A program made the translations under genes and the position numbers. The notes beneath the pieces were generated by a model that worked only from the letters and a program-made list of their open reading frames with translations, was not told the DNA's origin and searched no databases. From Ophiosphaerella korrae (lineage: Eukaryota > Ascomycota > Dothideomycetes > Pleosporales > Phaeosphaeriaceae): 64,000 nucleotides of DNA. Within the stretch, counting starts at the first letter, position 1, and each line of letters begins with the position of its first letter. The stretch lies in contig JALNQF010000037.1 in the NCBI GenBank assembly GCA_028456385.1, positions 124,001 through 188,000 on the forward strand, in the 5' to 3' direction. Below, one piece after another: positions 1 to 11,940 of the stretch.

Positions 1-2
1 GC

Positions 3-2503
3 GCGTCGTCAGTGCTGGCCACGCTGAAGGACTACCTCGACCATGTTGACGACAAGAGTGTCATCAAGAGCGTCGTCCAGGCGGCGGCAAGTGTGTATCC
101 GCTAGTCTACAGGCACATGTGAGTAACACCATCCCCTGGGCATCAGATAGTTTTCCCTTCTTGATAAATGCGCTCCGCATGGCTCAACCTCCTGCCAGCC
201 CCATGCCCGCCTGGCCGCAGTCATGTCGAACTTTCTCTCATACTTGAATGTGCCCCAGTGTCTCGAATCCCAACGATGCCCAAGATTGGCAGCTCATGTC
301 GTCTATCAAGACGAGCATCCTGCGCCGTATGGATACCGCCACCCCAGGCGTACGGATATGCTGCGTCAAGTTCCTTCAGCAGGTCGTGCTGGTACAGACG
401 CCAGGCGTCGTCGACCCTAGAGTACAGTCTGCCCCTTCACAACATACCCGAATCATTCACTCATGCTTTGCAGAGACCCGACCATAACGATATCTCCCTC
501 GCACTCGTGCCCCGAGACCATGCTGTTCTTTCGTATTCGAGTCTAGAGGCAGAAGGGCATGGGCTCCTCGATAGGCTGTTGGACATTATACATGGAGATC
601 ATAGGTCAGATAGACTTTTGAGTGATACCACGGCTTCTCTGACAGGACACAGTGATGGTCTAGTGGTGACGGCAACGCTGAACACGTTGGCCGTGTTATT
701 TCACCGGCGACCAATCGCTGCAAACAAGATCTTGACTAGTGTTCTCAACTTCAACCCTCTCAAGCTTGCCAGCACACCTTTAACGCCTAAGAACAAGGTG
801 ATTTTGAAATCGATTGAGCGTACAACACGTTCTCTCCTAATGAATATTGTGAAGAGGTACGTGCAGCTTACACATAATTCATGGTGGTATAGACTGAGTT
901 TCATTTTAGGAACCCCGAGAATCCCATAAATGCACGGATACAGCAGTATATAGAGCGCATACATCGCGCTCGTGTTGAGGCCTTTGACCAATCTAACCGC
1001 AAACGACCAGCACCAAGTGAACCAGCTGATGTACCCGACCCAGCCAAGAGACAGCGAGTTGTCCCAGAAGTGCCTAACCCTGCCCCCAATCATGTACAGT
1101 CTGTTCCACCGCTGCCTTCAGGCCCAGTCAGCTGGCGCCAGCTGTATACTCTCAATCCTGAAGGCAGTACGAGTAATTTCGATGTGCAAGCTTTTAAGGA
1201 TCCGGAGCAGTTATTGAGAATTCTCGTGCCTGTCTTGCAATCTGTAGATGCACAGAGGCTTGACCATGCTATCAACGTATGTAATACCAGAAATTTGATC
1301 TCCTCATTTAGACCTGCCCATTATCTTAGTCGGCGACCAGGCTTGACGAAATGCCAAGTCACGTGCAAGGGCAGGGATTCAATGCACCCATCCACAATGT
1401 ATCACAGAGCACCAGCTAACTTTAGTACGTAGATTGTTCGTGGTCGGTACCTCACCCTCAGCCAGGCCGCTCGCAGCCAGCCGATATTAGCCCCCACAGA
1501 AGATGACGAAGAATACGAACCAGACTTCGAGCCTGAAGACACCGAACAAATCGTCAATAGACTCGATGGTTTACCCCCGACCGATTTTGTCCCTCAATCG
1601 GGGCCTGCAGCGCCCCTTGCGCCATACAAGCTTCCTGAAGCGCCACCCTTATCAGAACAGGAGGTCCAAAAATATGGAGACCAAACTATCTATCGAGCGT
1701 TTGGTATGCTCTCCAGTGTTGATGAAAACCAGAGGAGCAAAGTTACAAAGTCAGGATTCAACCGGCTCGCCGCCACTGACTATGGCCGAGACGCATGGAT
1801 CACTATTCTTTCTCGACTGGCTACACGAGCGAGCGCTGGGCTTGAAGACCCGAATGGGGGTATCAAGGACGAGTATGCAGTAAAGAGCGCCAAAGGCGGC
1901 CTGTCTATCAGCGATTCAGTCAGAGATGGGCTGTATAATTACATCATTCATGATTGGAAAAAGCGCATCGATGTGGCGATATCTTGGCTTAACGAAGAGT
2001 GGTACAACGATAAAATATTAGCCCAGTCAACTAAGAGCTTGGCAAGGAATGGGGTGAATGGTCATACATCGGCCGGTGTGAACGCACATGGGGGTAACTA
2101 CCACCGCTGCGCGCTTCGTATGTTTGATGGCATCCTGGGCTTCGTAGAGCATACCGACAAGATACTACTCCGCTTTTTGTCAGAGATCCCTGCACTCGAC
2201 CACGAACTCCTGTCTCGACTCAAGATCATGGCGAAAGATCCTGAACGCATTGATCTGGCATGTAGTGCACTTCACTACCTTTACATGTTCAGGCCACCGG
2301 TACGAACAGTTGTGGTTGACACATTGGCGGAGATGTGGCAAGAGAACGACCGGGCAAAGCCAAGCGCTCGGAAGCTGCTGCTCAGATGGCGACCAGAGGT
2401 CTTGGGCGAAAAGGGGTCAGCAACGCCTGCCATGAAGACAGAGGGCGATGGACAGCTCGCAAAAGAAAGCGCCAACGGCGCGCTTGAGGTCAAGGCTGTC
2501 TAG
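3..2503 (+). CDS. PTA1: Symplekin/Pta1-like mRNA 3'-end processing factor (5' partial)
   Basis: Scaffold subunit of the nuclear cleavage and polyadenylation factor that forms pre-mRNA 3' ends. The coding region enters the window already open, so the true start lies upstream. Exons read as about 3-118, 259-421, 474-856, 910-1276 and 1433-2503, joined at GT..AG introns that restore one frame (GTGAGT donor at 119, GTATGT at 1277). The first exons carry the helical-repeat N-terminal part typical of symplekin (short motifs TATPGVRICC and LNFNPLKLAS). The last exon carries the conserved C-terminal part, with motifs such as LSRLATRAS, DSVRDGLYNYI and SALHYLYMFRPPVR, and ends in a charged tail. A GT..AG pair inside exon 3 would break the frame, so I leave 605-645 as coding. 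Family assignment is from recognition of these motifs; the small exon edges are inferred. Confidence 0.85.
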
Positions 2504-3444
2504 TAAAGTGGCTGTTGGGCTGGTAATTTCCCGGAGTCTTGGAGTAAAGGGTCGTTCATGATTGTTTTCAGAACGAGCTTATCTGTATTTTATTACGTAT
2601 GGGTTCGTCGAGGAGTGTATTATATCATAGTGCGATTATGGTGGTGGCTCGAGGGCAGGCACTCACGCTGGTCGATCAAGAGGAAGTTCCACGCGATTTG
2701 CATCAGCGGTAACTTATGCACAATCTCGGCTGGTTGGATGACAACTTTCTTGAAAGTTCTTCTCCAACTATGCATGTATTATCCATGGCCTAGAATCGCC
2801 ACATCAATGGTCTTATGCTTTAATTCTCTTTTACTCTCACATGATATTTTTTACATGTAGGCTAAACTCGTCCCTGCGCTAGGGGTGGCAAGATGTCAAG
2901 AATCCTAGTTATCCTCGTGCGCGCCAAAGCCTGCAGGCAGTTAATCACGACCTTCCTGCAGATCAGTCGCCATGCCATCGGAGATGCTGTTTTCCAACGC
3001 CCTGTTTTGGCAGTGGGATACTCGACGCTTAGTCAGGTTTCTCAACGAATCAGTCCCATCGGCCTTATCGCTCGCTCACCTCACGCCATCACGCAACCAC
3101 TACAGCTACACTAAATCGACTCCGTATTGATCACACATGTGTTCGGCACCTTCCTTGGCTCTCTTTCTTGTTGGACGGTTGCTAGTGAACCAGCTGCAAA
3201 TGACCGGTTTGGATTTGGCAGCCCTTTCCATCCCGCGTCGCCAATTACCTGGAAGACCTGGCGACGCAGTTGCGTCATATATAGATCCTGAAGTGGCTTT
3301 TGTCCTGCAAAGAGCAAATATAAGGGCCTGCTGGCCGCGTTGCACATGCCCATCCTTGAATATCCTGCATCCTTGACATTACTTTTGACGGAACAAGACA
3401 TATATTTTGCTTTTGCAACAACCTTGCTCTTCAAACCAATTACA
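2504..3444. other. Intergenic region, Pta1-like to Par32-like
   Basis: I see no supported gene. The short open frames on both strands lack recognisable domains or splice logic. The right end holds TATA-like motifs (TATATA at about 3278 and TATAAG at about 3319) that could serve the gene starting at 3445. Confidence 0.5.
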
Positions 3445-3993
3445 ATGACTACCCAGCCAATTCACTCAACTGGCCGTGGAGGTAAGTTTGTGCCTGCATT
3501 CTATCCGTTTACTGTACAGATATGGTCGCTGACATATGCAGGTGCCGGCAACATTGGACCTGACGCCAACGTCTACACTGACGGAGGCATAGTGCGTGAA
3601 GGCATCCAGGGCGAATCTGCTGATGGCGAATTTTCCACTGGCCGTGGAGGAGCCGGCAACATAGCCAAGTCACCTCATCTTGGGCCCCAAAGCGGCGAAC
3701 ACAGCGGTCGCCGCTCAGTCGACTTTGTCCCTGAGATCAGCGCGCGCGAAAGCCAGGACGAGTTCCACACGGGCGTAAGTTACATAACTTCCAACGGAGA
3801 AAGCATAGCTAACCACATACCATAGCGTGGTGGAGCTGGCAATGTCTACAAGGAGAAGCACGGTGGCCATAGCCATAGCCCTGACCGCAAGGGCTTTGGT
3901 GACAAAGTCAAGCATGCGCTTCACCTCGATGGCAAGGAGAAGAGGCATGAGCCGTCACCTCTTACGAACGAAGACACTGAGACCAAGCATTAA
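3445..3993 (+). CDS. Par32/DUF3602-like small protein with three GRGGAGN motifs
   Basis: Three exons (3445-3481, 3542-3774, 3826-3993) give a 145-residue protein. The donors are GTAAGT and the acceptors CAG or TAG, and both junctions fall inside or beside the same motif. The product is polar and probably disordered. It repeats the core TGRGGAGN three times (around residues 10-17, 55-62 and 90-97) and ends in a Lys/His-rich tail with Ser-Pro sites. The GRGGAGN repeat is the hallmark of fungal DUF3602 proteins, which include yeast Par32/Amu1, a TORC1-dependent phosphoprotein that restrains Mep ammonium transporters. That role here is inference from the motif only. TATA-like motifs lie 125-170 bp upstream. 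The intron positions at repeat boundaries suggest growth by exon or motif duplication. Confidence 0.8.
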
Positions 3994-4306
3994 ATACCTT
4001 TAATTATACCCATATAGAGCAATGTGTAATGCGATAGAGGTCGGTGTTAGCTCTGGTTGTTGTTACGTTGCAAAGACCATTGTCTCAGCTTTATTTACTG
4101 CTACTCCAAAGAAATGTAAACGTCCGTCCCTGTGCAACGAGAGACCATGTGCCGTGAGAATCTGTTTGTGATTTCTATCGCAACATGGTCAACAACAATC
4201 GAGAAGCGCTGATAATCTCGGAATAGAGACGTTACGTCCCGAGCTTTATCTATATTCCATGCGCACTCAGCCTTCACACCACTCCTCCCAAAAGTAAAGA
4301 CATGGT
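3994..4306. other. Intergenic region between convergent ends
   Basis: About 310 bp between the end of the Par32-like gene and the end of the minus-strand NB-ARC pseudogene. I see nothing beyond presumed 3' untranslated sequence. Confidence 0.5.
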
Positions 4307-7300
4307 TTACCCCATCCGCCCAACTTTCTTCAAGCTACGATACAACAAGCTAAGTAGATTTTTCAGGCGCCGGTACTGATTTCCACCATTATCCAGAACG
4401 TCAGTACTTGCTACACTGGCAAGGTGCGGGATGAGCATCTGCTGACAGAAGACATCCTTCCAACATTTCTCCGATTGATAAGCTAGGCTCAGAAAGCGGC
4501 CCGCCTCCTTGACCCATGCGTACGCATCCGCTGGCTCTAAACGCTGCCGCACCCACCACTCCACTAACGGATGAATATAATAACCCTGCATCTCGCTGCG
4601 GTGCACTAGATTGAATCGAACCAGGGGAGCCATCGCCTCCATGTACATTCGGGGGTCCCAGCAGCCAGCTTCGTTTGACAGAAGCATGGTATTTGTGATC
4701 TGGTACTTGACCCAGCGCTCAGGGAAGTGATTTTGACGCCAGGGAAGCCAATTCCATGCACCGGAAGCCGCGTATAGATATCCAATTGCCATGCCAAGGG
4801 AGAGACCGAGCATGTGTGCGCCAATTGGACCACGAACCACTTCCAGGAAGCAAATGAGGACTGTCCTGCCCCAGCTGGGTGACCAGTCTTGGACCCTTGG
4901 AATGATAATTGAGCTGAGAAACTTGACCCAGCCAAGATATATAAGTATCGTAAATGCCATAGCAATGATGTTCAACACTGTTTGTAAAGCTAGCAACCAG
5001 ATGAACTCGAGGGGAAATATTATACCCACTTCTTCCCGGGATAAAGCATGAAGGCCAATGAGCATAGCCCGAAAATGGGAATTATTGAGCGTGGAAAGGT
5101 TCAGTTGGTCCAGTAAAAGCTTGGTATGAGATTCTATACTTGTATCCAGTCCGTAGTAGAAATTCGCCCAGAGCCACGAGACAAGGACTATGGTGGACAT
5201 AAAGTACGGCAAAACTCGCAACCGGAGCCAGGGGATGTTGCCGTCAAGAAGCCATTCGGAAAAGTAGGGCAAGTTATTAGGAAATCCCCATATATATCGC
5301 CAAGCATAGGTCTTGAGGTTTGATACTCCCAGAACGGGTGACAACTTCGCCGGATTTAATTTGCGATTGCGCAATTTTATATCCCGCGAAAGCGAAAATG
5401 TTATCAACAATAAATGGGACGGCCGTCATGATATTCTGTGCGTTTCTGCGTTTCCGGCCCATCATTTTCGGTTTCCAGTGGATGGAGAGCAACCAGACTA
5501 CTTAAGAGCCGCAAGCCGAAGTAAGTCCCGAGCCAGGTCGCCATAAGCTTCATGGTTACTAACATAGGTCCGTATGTCGAGTAGTACCGAGAAGCCTCTA
5601 GCAGCCTTGATGAGGCTTCGATAAACAGCCGATCCTGGATATTTGCCGAGCTTATGTGTGCCAAGAGTAAGAGCATATGGATTGATGTAGGGGTTCGTCG
5701 TATTGATGGCTGTGAATGAGGTTTCAAATACGGTGGATAGCAAGAAGCGGTAAGGGTCTCGAAGATTGGACATCAAAGATTCTGTCTGGAGAACGGAGGA
5801 CGAACTAGCTTCGTGGTAGTCCAAGTAGAGTGTAATATTCTCCCGGATGTGATCGTGCTGCAAGATGTAGGCATTGGCTAAGCCAACTGCAAGCGCTACG
5901 TGTCCTAGAAGTTGAACAACAAGGTGGGCTTCTTGTTCCTGCTGCAGACGCCAGCGAGGCTTTGTTTGTAGCGAATATGATGCCCCTTTGGTCAGCGAAG
6001 CTTGAAACTGTGGGTTTTGCCTCATCAACTTGTCATCGAGCTGTTGCCTGGCATTGGGCCCCAGTTGGGGTCATTTGGCGGCCCAACCTCCATAGAGTAG
6101 CAAGTTGATGGCTTCGTCTGTATCAAGTGCGCCAACCTCTAAGGAGGACTCAACAAAATACTCGACCATCTTGTCGCGGCTTGTCACGATAACAGTACCC
6201 CATTTTCCTCGGGGCATGATATCCTGGATCCAGAAAATAGTATCCGCATTGTCCAGAATCACGAGCCATTCGCAACCAACTGTATTACGCCTTTCAAGCC
6301 AGCCCAGGACCATCTTGACGGCCCAACTGCGCTGAAGAGTCGTATAATCAGGTCACAAGTTACCAGTTGGCTTTCGGATTTTATCAAGAAGATTGACTGG
6401 ATATTCCAAGTTCAGCGCCTCAAATGCGCGGGCATAGCTCTCAGCAGCTGAGGCGGGAGTTTCGGCATCGATCCAGATGATAATGTCATATCTGTTTCTG
6501 TTCTGCTCCGCATAAAGTAAAGCGATTTGGGATTTTCCAGACCCTCCCATGCCCCAGAGCCCAAGTGAGCGCACATTATCTCGGCTTTCGTCACGTGCCA
6601 AACGATCATTTATCTCGGACACGAGTCGCTGTCGGGGCATGAAAGACGATACTGTTTGCGGCGAAACAACGTAGTGTCGTAGAGCTGAACAGTGGCCAGT
6701 TTTGTTTAACCATGGGCCTATTCCAGCGCCAGGAGGAGATAGATTGGAGAACTCCGCTTCTAGATACTGTTAGCATCTGAATATCCAAGTTTTAGAGATG
6801 CTAGCATTGGTTTCCAGCGCATACCTTCTTTCTTTTCGCGTTCGTCGTGGACATGCTTCGCCATGTAACGCAGAACGTGAAGAATATCAATATATCCCTG
6901 GTCGTTCCGCGAGCCAAATTTGTTGAGTCCGCTGTGATCAGTATCAACAGGGATATTATCAACCTTTTGGTCAGGATGCCCCTGAAACGTTGCAGAACTC
7001 TTCTCGACAATCTGCGTTATCGAAGTCTCTCGTTAAATTTGAGTTAAAAGGGATGTACCATTGCGTGTGTACTCACCATGACCCTGAAGAGGAAGCGCGA
7101 AACAGGATATGGAAACATTGCTGTCCTTCGCGTCTCGTACATATTAACGATCTCAAGTTGCTGAAAGTGAGCCATAAAGCTTGTGTGCTGGCTCTGGAGG
7201 AAGGGCGAATTGATTTGCAGCGGGAGGAATAAATCCGAATTGGATGCTATACGGTCTAGTCTTAGAGCGGCCTTGCGCGCGTAGTCGGCATACTTTGTTC

Positions 7301-8096
7301 CAAAATGAGGTGTACCCAGAAAAACTACACCACATGTGTTATTCAAAATATCTTGATACGCATCAGGAGCCTCGGCTGCCTTAATGAGGGCTTCCTTTAC
7401 AACTAGCCCTCCATAGCTGTGGCATAAGAATAAAATTGGACGACGGGATTCCTAGAGACTTCTATTAAGCCAAGTCACTCGAAAAACTAAGTTGAAATAT
7501 GAGAAGCTTACCGTTTCTGCCACTCTTAATCCTGAAGTCCTAAATGCACGCAAGAATCCCCTTCCAATGTCCTCGATGTCTTTCTGTGGCGCATTATTGT
7601 AAGTGGTTGAGTCGTAGTTGTAAAAGAGGAGCCGCGCTTGAGGAAGATCTTCTGATAAAAAATCTCGAATCCAAGAGACGTCGTCGTAGGCGATTTTCGT
7701 GTGTGCTCTGTCCATTTTTCGCTTGATCCATGTGCTGTCTGGAAAGCTACCGAGGCCATGGACAAAGATGACGCTGGGAAGATATGAGAATGTTCTATCT
7801 TATTGAAGAATTGAAACTTACTCCACCATAACAGGGTACACTAATGGCAGAGTATCGACTAGAGTCAGACCGTACGGACGGAGAGGCTGCTTCGCTGTCC
7901 TTGGAGGCATGATAATGTTGCCGGTAATAGGGATGATATAATCCAGGACGGCAGCGATAATTATGATCGGAAGGAGGAGCATGAGTAAAACTAATGCCCA
8001 AAATCTCCGGCCTCGCAAACTTCTTAAGCCTCGCGCAGTGCGGCGATGGCGTCGGAATAGCGACCGAGCAGAGCGGACAACGGATAAGAGAGGCAT
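4307..8096 (-). pseudogene. Broken membrane-anchored alpha/beta-hydrolase + NB-ARC (STAND) gene
   Basis: The minus-strand model starts at 8096 with a cytosolic basic stretch and a transmembrane helix (ALVLLMLLLPIIIIAAVLDY). Exons 7822-8096, 7512-7773, 7451-7077, 7026-6825 and from 6759 on splice cleanly. They encode a DUF676-like alpha/beta hydrolase (VIFVHGLGS; nucleophile-elbow-like CHSYGG; FLGTPHFG) and then an NB-ARC domain with Walker A GMGGSGKS and Walker B LVILDN. The long last exon has in-frame TGA codons at about 6353 and 6071. Near 5700 homology moves to another frame (LLLLAHISSANIQDRLF, typical of NB-ARC proteins), and near 5410 it moves again. The final open stretch (4307-5410) carries three or four hydrophobic segments and a winged-helix-like ending (GYYIHPLVEWWVRQRL). 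Such proteins belong to the NLR-like class used in fungal non-self recognition. I infer a pseudogene, but a missed intron could explain part of the damage. Confidence 0.7.
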
Positions 8097-8884
8097 CTTT
8101 ATTGCGTACTAGTATAGGAGACTGGGAAGAAGGCTGCGAGCTCGAGGGTCTGCAATTTTAATCAAGAGCCTTTTGGGGACAAAATGTTCGCCAGAAACGA
8201 AGGAGTCCTTCCCGTTTCAAACGCCAAACTTCTAAAACTCCAGACTCACACGCGCGTAAGTGGCTCAATACGAGTCTCTGACAGCCCCATAGGCCAGCTC
8301 TTCGCCAGTCGCCACATTTCCCTGGTCTCGGTAGCCACACTGGACAAGGATCCCTAAATGTGGCGAAATCTATCCAAGGCTCCTGCGACACGATTTGAAC
8401 ACCCAAAAATGTGATAAGTGGAATAAATGTTTCCTGAGGGATAGAAGAGAACATGCTGAGAATACAACCATCTGAACTCTTCCGATTTGTAACTCTCCAA
8501 TCGTTCTTGTGTTCGATGTTGGGTCGAATGTGTGATGCCGACTAGGCAACAACCCCAGGTATAACAAGTTGAGGACACAGCCAAGTTTCAACCTGCACAC
8601 AATGGCCATTCAGACAGCACACTGCCACTGTCCTGGCGTCGCTCTCAGGGAAAAGCCTCCTTGAAAGTTGCGGTTGAGCTCATTGTTTCATCCTCGAAGT
8701 TTTATTTTGAGTGACCCATCTGCCCAGGTGCAGGTGTCCAGGTGGATTTCCAATTCCTCGCTCATGTAATTTCGGCTCTTGTCATGTCCGATTGAACAAC
8801 CTTGAAAAGCACCTACGAGCAATTTTTATTTTAGTCGCTGCTGCTTTCAGCTTTTGAGCCTTTACTTCCATTTATACCTCCATA
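8097..8884. other. Intergenic region, divergent promoters
   Basis: About 790 bp between divergent starts at 8096 (minus) and 8885 (plus). No coding region, RNA gene or repeat that I can support. It presumably holds both promoters. Confidence 0.5.
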
Positions 8885-9886
8885 ATGAGCAATAAATTGC
8901 GCTTGCCCCCCTTCGAGGCCTCACAGGAGCTGATCAGTAATACTCGCTGCGATGAGATATTGCGCTCAGTTTTCCCACGATCATTACCATCTCGCCGAGG
9001 GCAACAGCCCGTAGATGCGCTGGCTCTTTTAAGCTCAGAACTCAGCACTTCTATTATTGATGAAATGTATGACTGGTTCTGGCTGGTTGCGGTGAAGGAA
9101 TCTCAAAGAGTCGACCCATTACACGAACAGCGCGTCAAGAAGCGAAATATCATCACCACCGAAGATCCGGCCCTACACCTCACCTGGTACTATGGGGACA
9201 TATACATCAAGCCTGTGCCACTCTACCTCTTCAATTTTGATTTTTGGCTTCAGAACCTGCTGCCTGCACACGGTCAGGCCATACACGGGCCGCGCTCTGT
9301 GGCTGTGGCATCTCTTTCGCATCATTGTATGATGGCATTGGGCTTCCTCCGAACTTACGCGTTTTTGATCCGGCATGAGTCTGATTTCCGGGTTGCCCAG
9401 CGCGAATATCTTATTCCTGACAGTATCGACTATGGCGCCTTTCAGTCCTTCATATTCCCCTTCCGCGCCCTCGAGGATATTGTCGTGGCAAAGCGTTACC
9501 ATTACGGTCAGCTTCGTCAAACCCGTCTTAACTACGCTGCGCGGCTTTTGCGGCCCAAGTCCGCTGGTCCCGGACTCCGTGGCTTCTACTACCATGAGAA
9601 GTACTTGCAGTCTGGTCAAATGCTCCACGATTGGGCGCCAATCTTGCTCTTCGCATTCGCCTTGCTATCACTAGTCTTGTCATCCATGCAAGTCACTCTG
9701 GCGGCGCTCAACCCTTCAAGCTGGGAAGCGTTCAAAAGAACTAGTCGAGGCTTTTCCGTCACGGTCATTTTCGTATGTGCTATCATCGTTATCAGCTTCC
9801 CTACTCTCATTCTTGTTATTTTATTTACCCAGCTTGCCTTCGCTGTGCGGAAGAGATCCAGCGAAGGAAGGCGTCTCGGACCATAA
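8885..9886 (+). CDS. Uncharacterised fungal membrane protein, two C-terminal helices
   Basis: Intronless frame of 333 residues, from ATG at 8885 to TAA. The soluble N-terminal part (about residues 1-240) contains conserved-looking blocks such as EDPALHLTWYYGDIYIKP and an aromatic-rich stretch. It is followed by two strong hydrophobic helices at about residues 250-275 and 290-320, a short loop between them, and a basic tail (KRSSEGRR). I recognise the pattern as a lineage-expanded family of filamentous ascomycetes often found near HET and STAND genes, but I know of no assigned function. It sits between two STAND-type loci, in keeping with an accessory region. The alternative strand frames here are shadows of this ORF. 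Confidence 0.7.
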   Translation: MSNKLRLPPFEASQELISNTRCDEILRSVFPRSLPSRRGQQPVDALALLSSELSTSIIDEMYDWFWLVAVKESQRVDPLHEQRVKKRNIITTEDPALHLTWYYGDIYIKPVPLYLFNFDFWLQNLLPAHGQAIHGPRSVAVASLSHHCMMALGFLRTYAFLIRHESDFRVAQREYLIPDSIDYGAFQSFIFPFRALEDIVVAKRYHYGQLRQTRLNYAARLLRPKSAGPGLRGFYYHEKYLQSGQMLHDWAPILLFAFALLSLVLSSMQVTLAALNPSSWEAFKRTSRGFSVTVIFVCAIIVISFPTLILVILFTQLAFAVRKRSSEGRRLGP

Positions 9887-11430
9887 CCACCTTCAGTCGA
9901 CAGAGGCGGATCTCTCGCACTTTAGGGTTCTGTTAGTCTATCAAGGTGACCAGCGCTACCAGCCCTTACTTCAACTTGGGAGGAAGAAGTCCCGGCTCTC
10001 TCATTGAAATAGGACCAATCTTAGTGTACGAAATCATCAAGTTATACGAGACCACAACTGAGGGTTGGAGGGATAATTAGCTATCGGCTTCCATAGTACG
10101 CCATGATTAGTAATGAACAAATGGGGAGTTGTGCGAGCTCAAGAAAAAAGCCATGACTGCTTTGGGGCAAGGCGAAGAACTCATTGGGCGTTAGGAGACT
10201 CAATCTTGGCTCCTGCACAGTGCTACATGGTTAAGCTAATGTGACTAAAAACAAGTGTTTAGCATATGGATAATTGCACCTAAAAGGTCCTTGATGTTTT
10301 GGAAAGTTTTTTTACTCCGGACATCTACTCTGGTCTGCATTGCTACAATCAGGTCTTCATAGAGTGGTATCTAACAAGAGACTATTACAAGCTAAGCATT
10401 AACTGCCCGCAGTTACGCCCTATACCCCCTTCATGCGGTAACAACATATCCAGCCTTCTTCAGGGCCAGGAATAGATAAGGTTCAGTTACCCAATTCAGG
10501 CTATAATTCGTTATCTAACTTCGATAGCATCGTCAAAGTTCCAGTGGAGGAAGAGAATCCCTAATTATTATTGTTACCGCAGGTGGGCTTTAATGCTGTT
10601 AATGCCCAAAAAGATCAAGGTGTCGAAGATAGAACTAAGGCATCTTTTCCCTAAGTAGAAGACATGTCTTTAGATATTAGAGGACCACAAAGAGAAGCCG
10701 GCGGCCTATGCAGGCTCAAATGTGGAGTGAATATTCCGTATATGCCATGCCATTGTGGCCGAGCGGGTTTTCCAATCTTGCGGCTGATCAGTATCCTGCC
10801 TCGCGCAAGAAAGAACCACTTTCACTGGGATGTGGTCAACCATTCCCACTAGGTCTATGCTCACCCCACAGAACACAGATATGATGATGGCCTCTATTCG
10901 TAGATCCCGGTACGGTCTTTCCCGAGAAGTTAGGCGCGGGTTCGGCTGACCTTCCATCGCTTTCTCAAGCTCATGTAGAGATTCCAACAGTCGTAAAAGG
11001 TGCACAGTGATAGCAACCTCCAACACCGCCGCGTCCGGACGGTTTTGAAAATTGAGCCATTTCACTAAACGAATGGCAACGTCCAAGTAAACTTACCCTG
11101 CTCTCTTTTTCCACTCTGAGTTATAATTGTGGAGCACCTGACTTTAACTATACTAGGCACAGATATAGACTTCCTGTATGTCATGTAGACGGATCAAATT
11201 TCTGATCGACCCCATCTAGGCTAATATATCCACCATCCAAGCCGTTCGAGCATCACTGCTGAATTAGATCGCAGGCGAACCGTGACAGTTTTGGGAACCT
11301 GCTTAGGTGGCTGCTAGTTTCGCCAGTGATTTGTAATTCATATTTCCATTGTATCTTTTAGAGGGATTTAGGGATAAGCGTCAATATATAGTCAGAGAAT
11401 TTACCACACTTAGGTTTCATCCGACAACAG
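9887..11430. other. Accessory intergenic region, no intact gene
   Basis: About 1.5 kb with scattered stops in all frames. A 126-residue open frame on the minus strand (10706-11086) has no recognisable domain and I do not call it a gene. No transposon ends, RNA genes or tandem repeats were seen. Confidence 0.45.
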
Positions 11431-11439
11431 CGAACACCT

Positions 11440-11940
11440 TCATCGTGACATTCGCTGCGTAGCCCTTCCTAGATTAGTCGCTCAGTAATATTGAGGTTCC
11501 CTGCCTGACAAGCCAAGTGAAGGGGGTTCCAGTGTCCGCTCTGCGGCGGAAATATGGGATCCTCATCTAGCACTGCGTTGAGAATCTGTAATAAGTCTCC
11601 CGACGACGCACAGTGGAGCATACTATCCCCTTCGCATCCTTGGTTTTAGTATCAAGGCCAGCAAATAAGGTATCCGAAGGCATCTGCCTGTCCACCTCTA
11701 GCGGCAAGCTGAAGAGAAGTTCTGCCACAAGAGTTGGATATGTTTCGCATCGCATTGTAGTAATCGTAGACCAAACAGAGTAGATGTGTACAACCTTTGA
11801 AATTAAGGGAGTTAGAAAGGATCCATATACACTATTAAGGGAGTTGACGTCGGTGCCCTTGTCAAGCAGCAGCCTTACAGTTTACTTATAGCCTCCTTTT
11901 GAAGCTGCGTAGAATGCGTTGCGTTGCCGTATCTTCCAGT
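11440..11940 (-). pseudogene. Decayed ankyrin-repeat tail of the upstream NACHT gene
   Basis: Immediately past the TAG at 11941 the minus strand still encodes ankyrin-like pieces, broken by stops and frame changes. Around 11790-11930 the frame shifted by one reads a near-canonical repeat core (TVRLLLDKG preceded by an in-frame TAA). Around 11470-11640 another frame reads MLHCASSGDLLQILNAVL and then WNPLHLACQAGNL, which matches the usual closing repeats of fungal ankyrin proteins. The TAG and TAA codons could each derive from CAG or CAA by a single C-to-T change, the direction made by RIP, but two sites do not prove this. I infer that the ancestral protein extended to about 11440. Confidence 0.6.

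Noticed and set aside
605..645. GT..AG intron in the Pta1-like gene
   Set aside because: 41 bp, and removal shifts the frame into a stop, whereas the unspliced frame continues the conserved protein.
2558..2860. 100-residue plus-strand open frame after the Pta1-like gene
   Set aside because: No domain, lies in presumed 3' untranslated or intergenic sequence.
6071..6355. The two TGA codons as programmed read-through or recoding sites
   Set aside because: No recoding element was identified, and further frame changes downstream make simple gene decay more likely.
10706..11086. 126-residue minus-strand open frame
   Set aside because: No recognisable domain, no clear splice partners, located in a decayed region.
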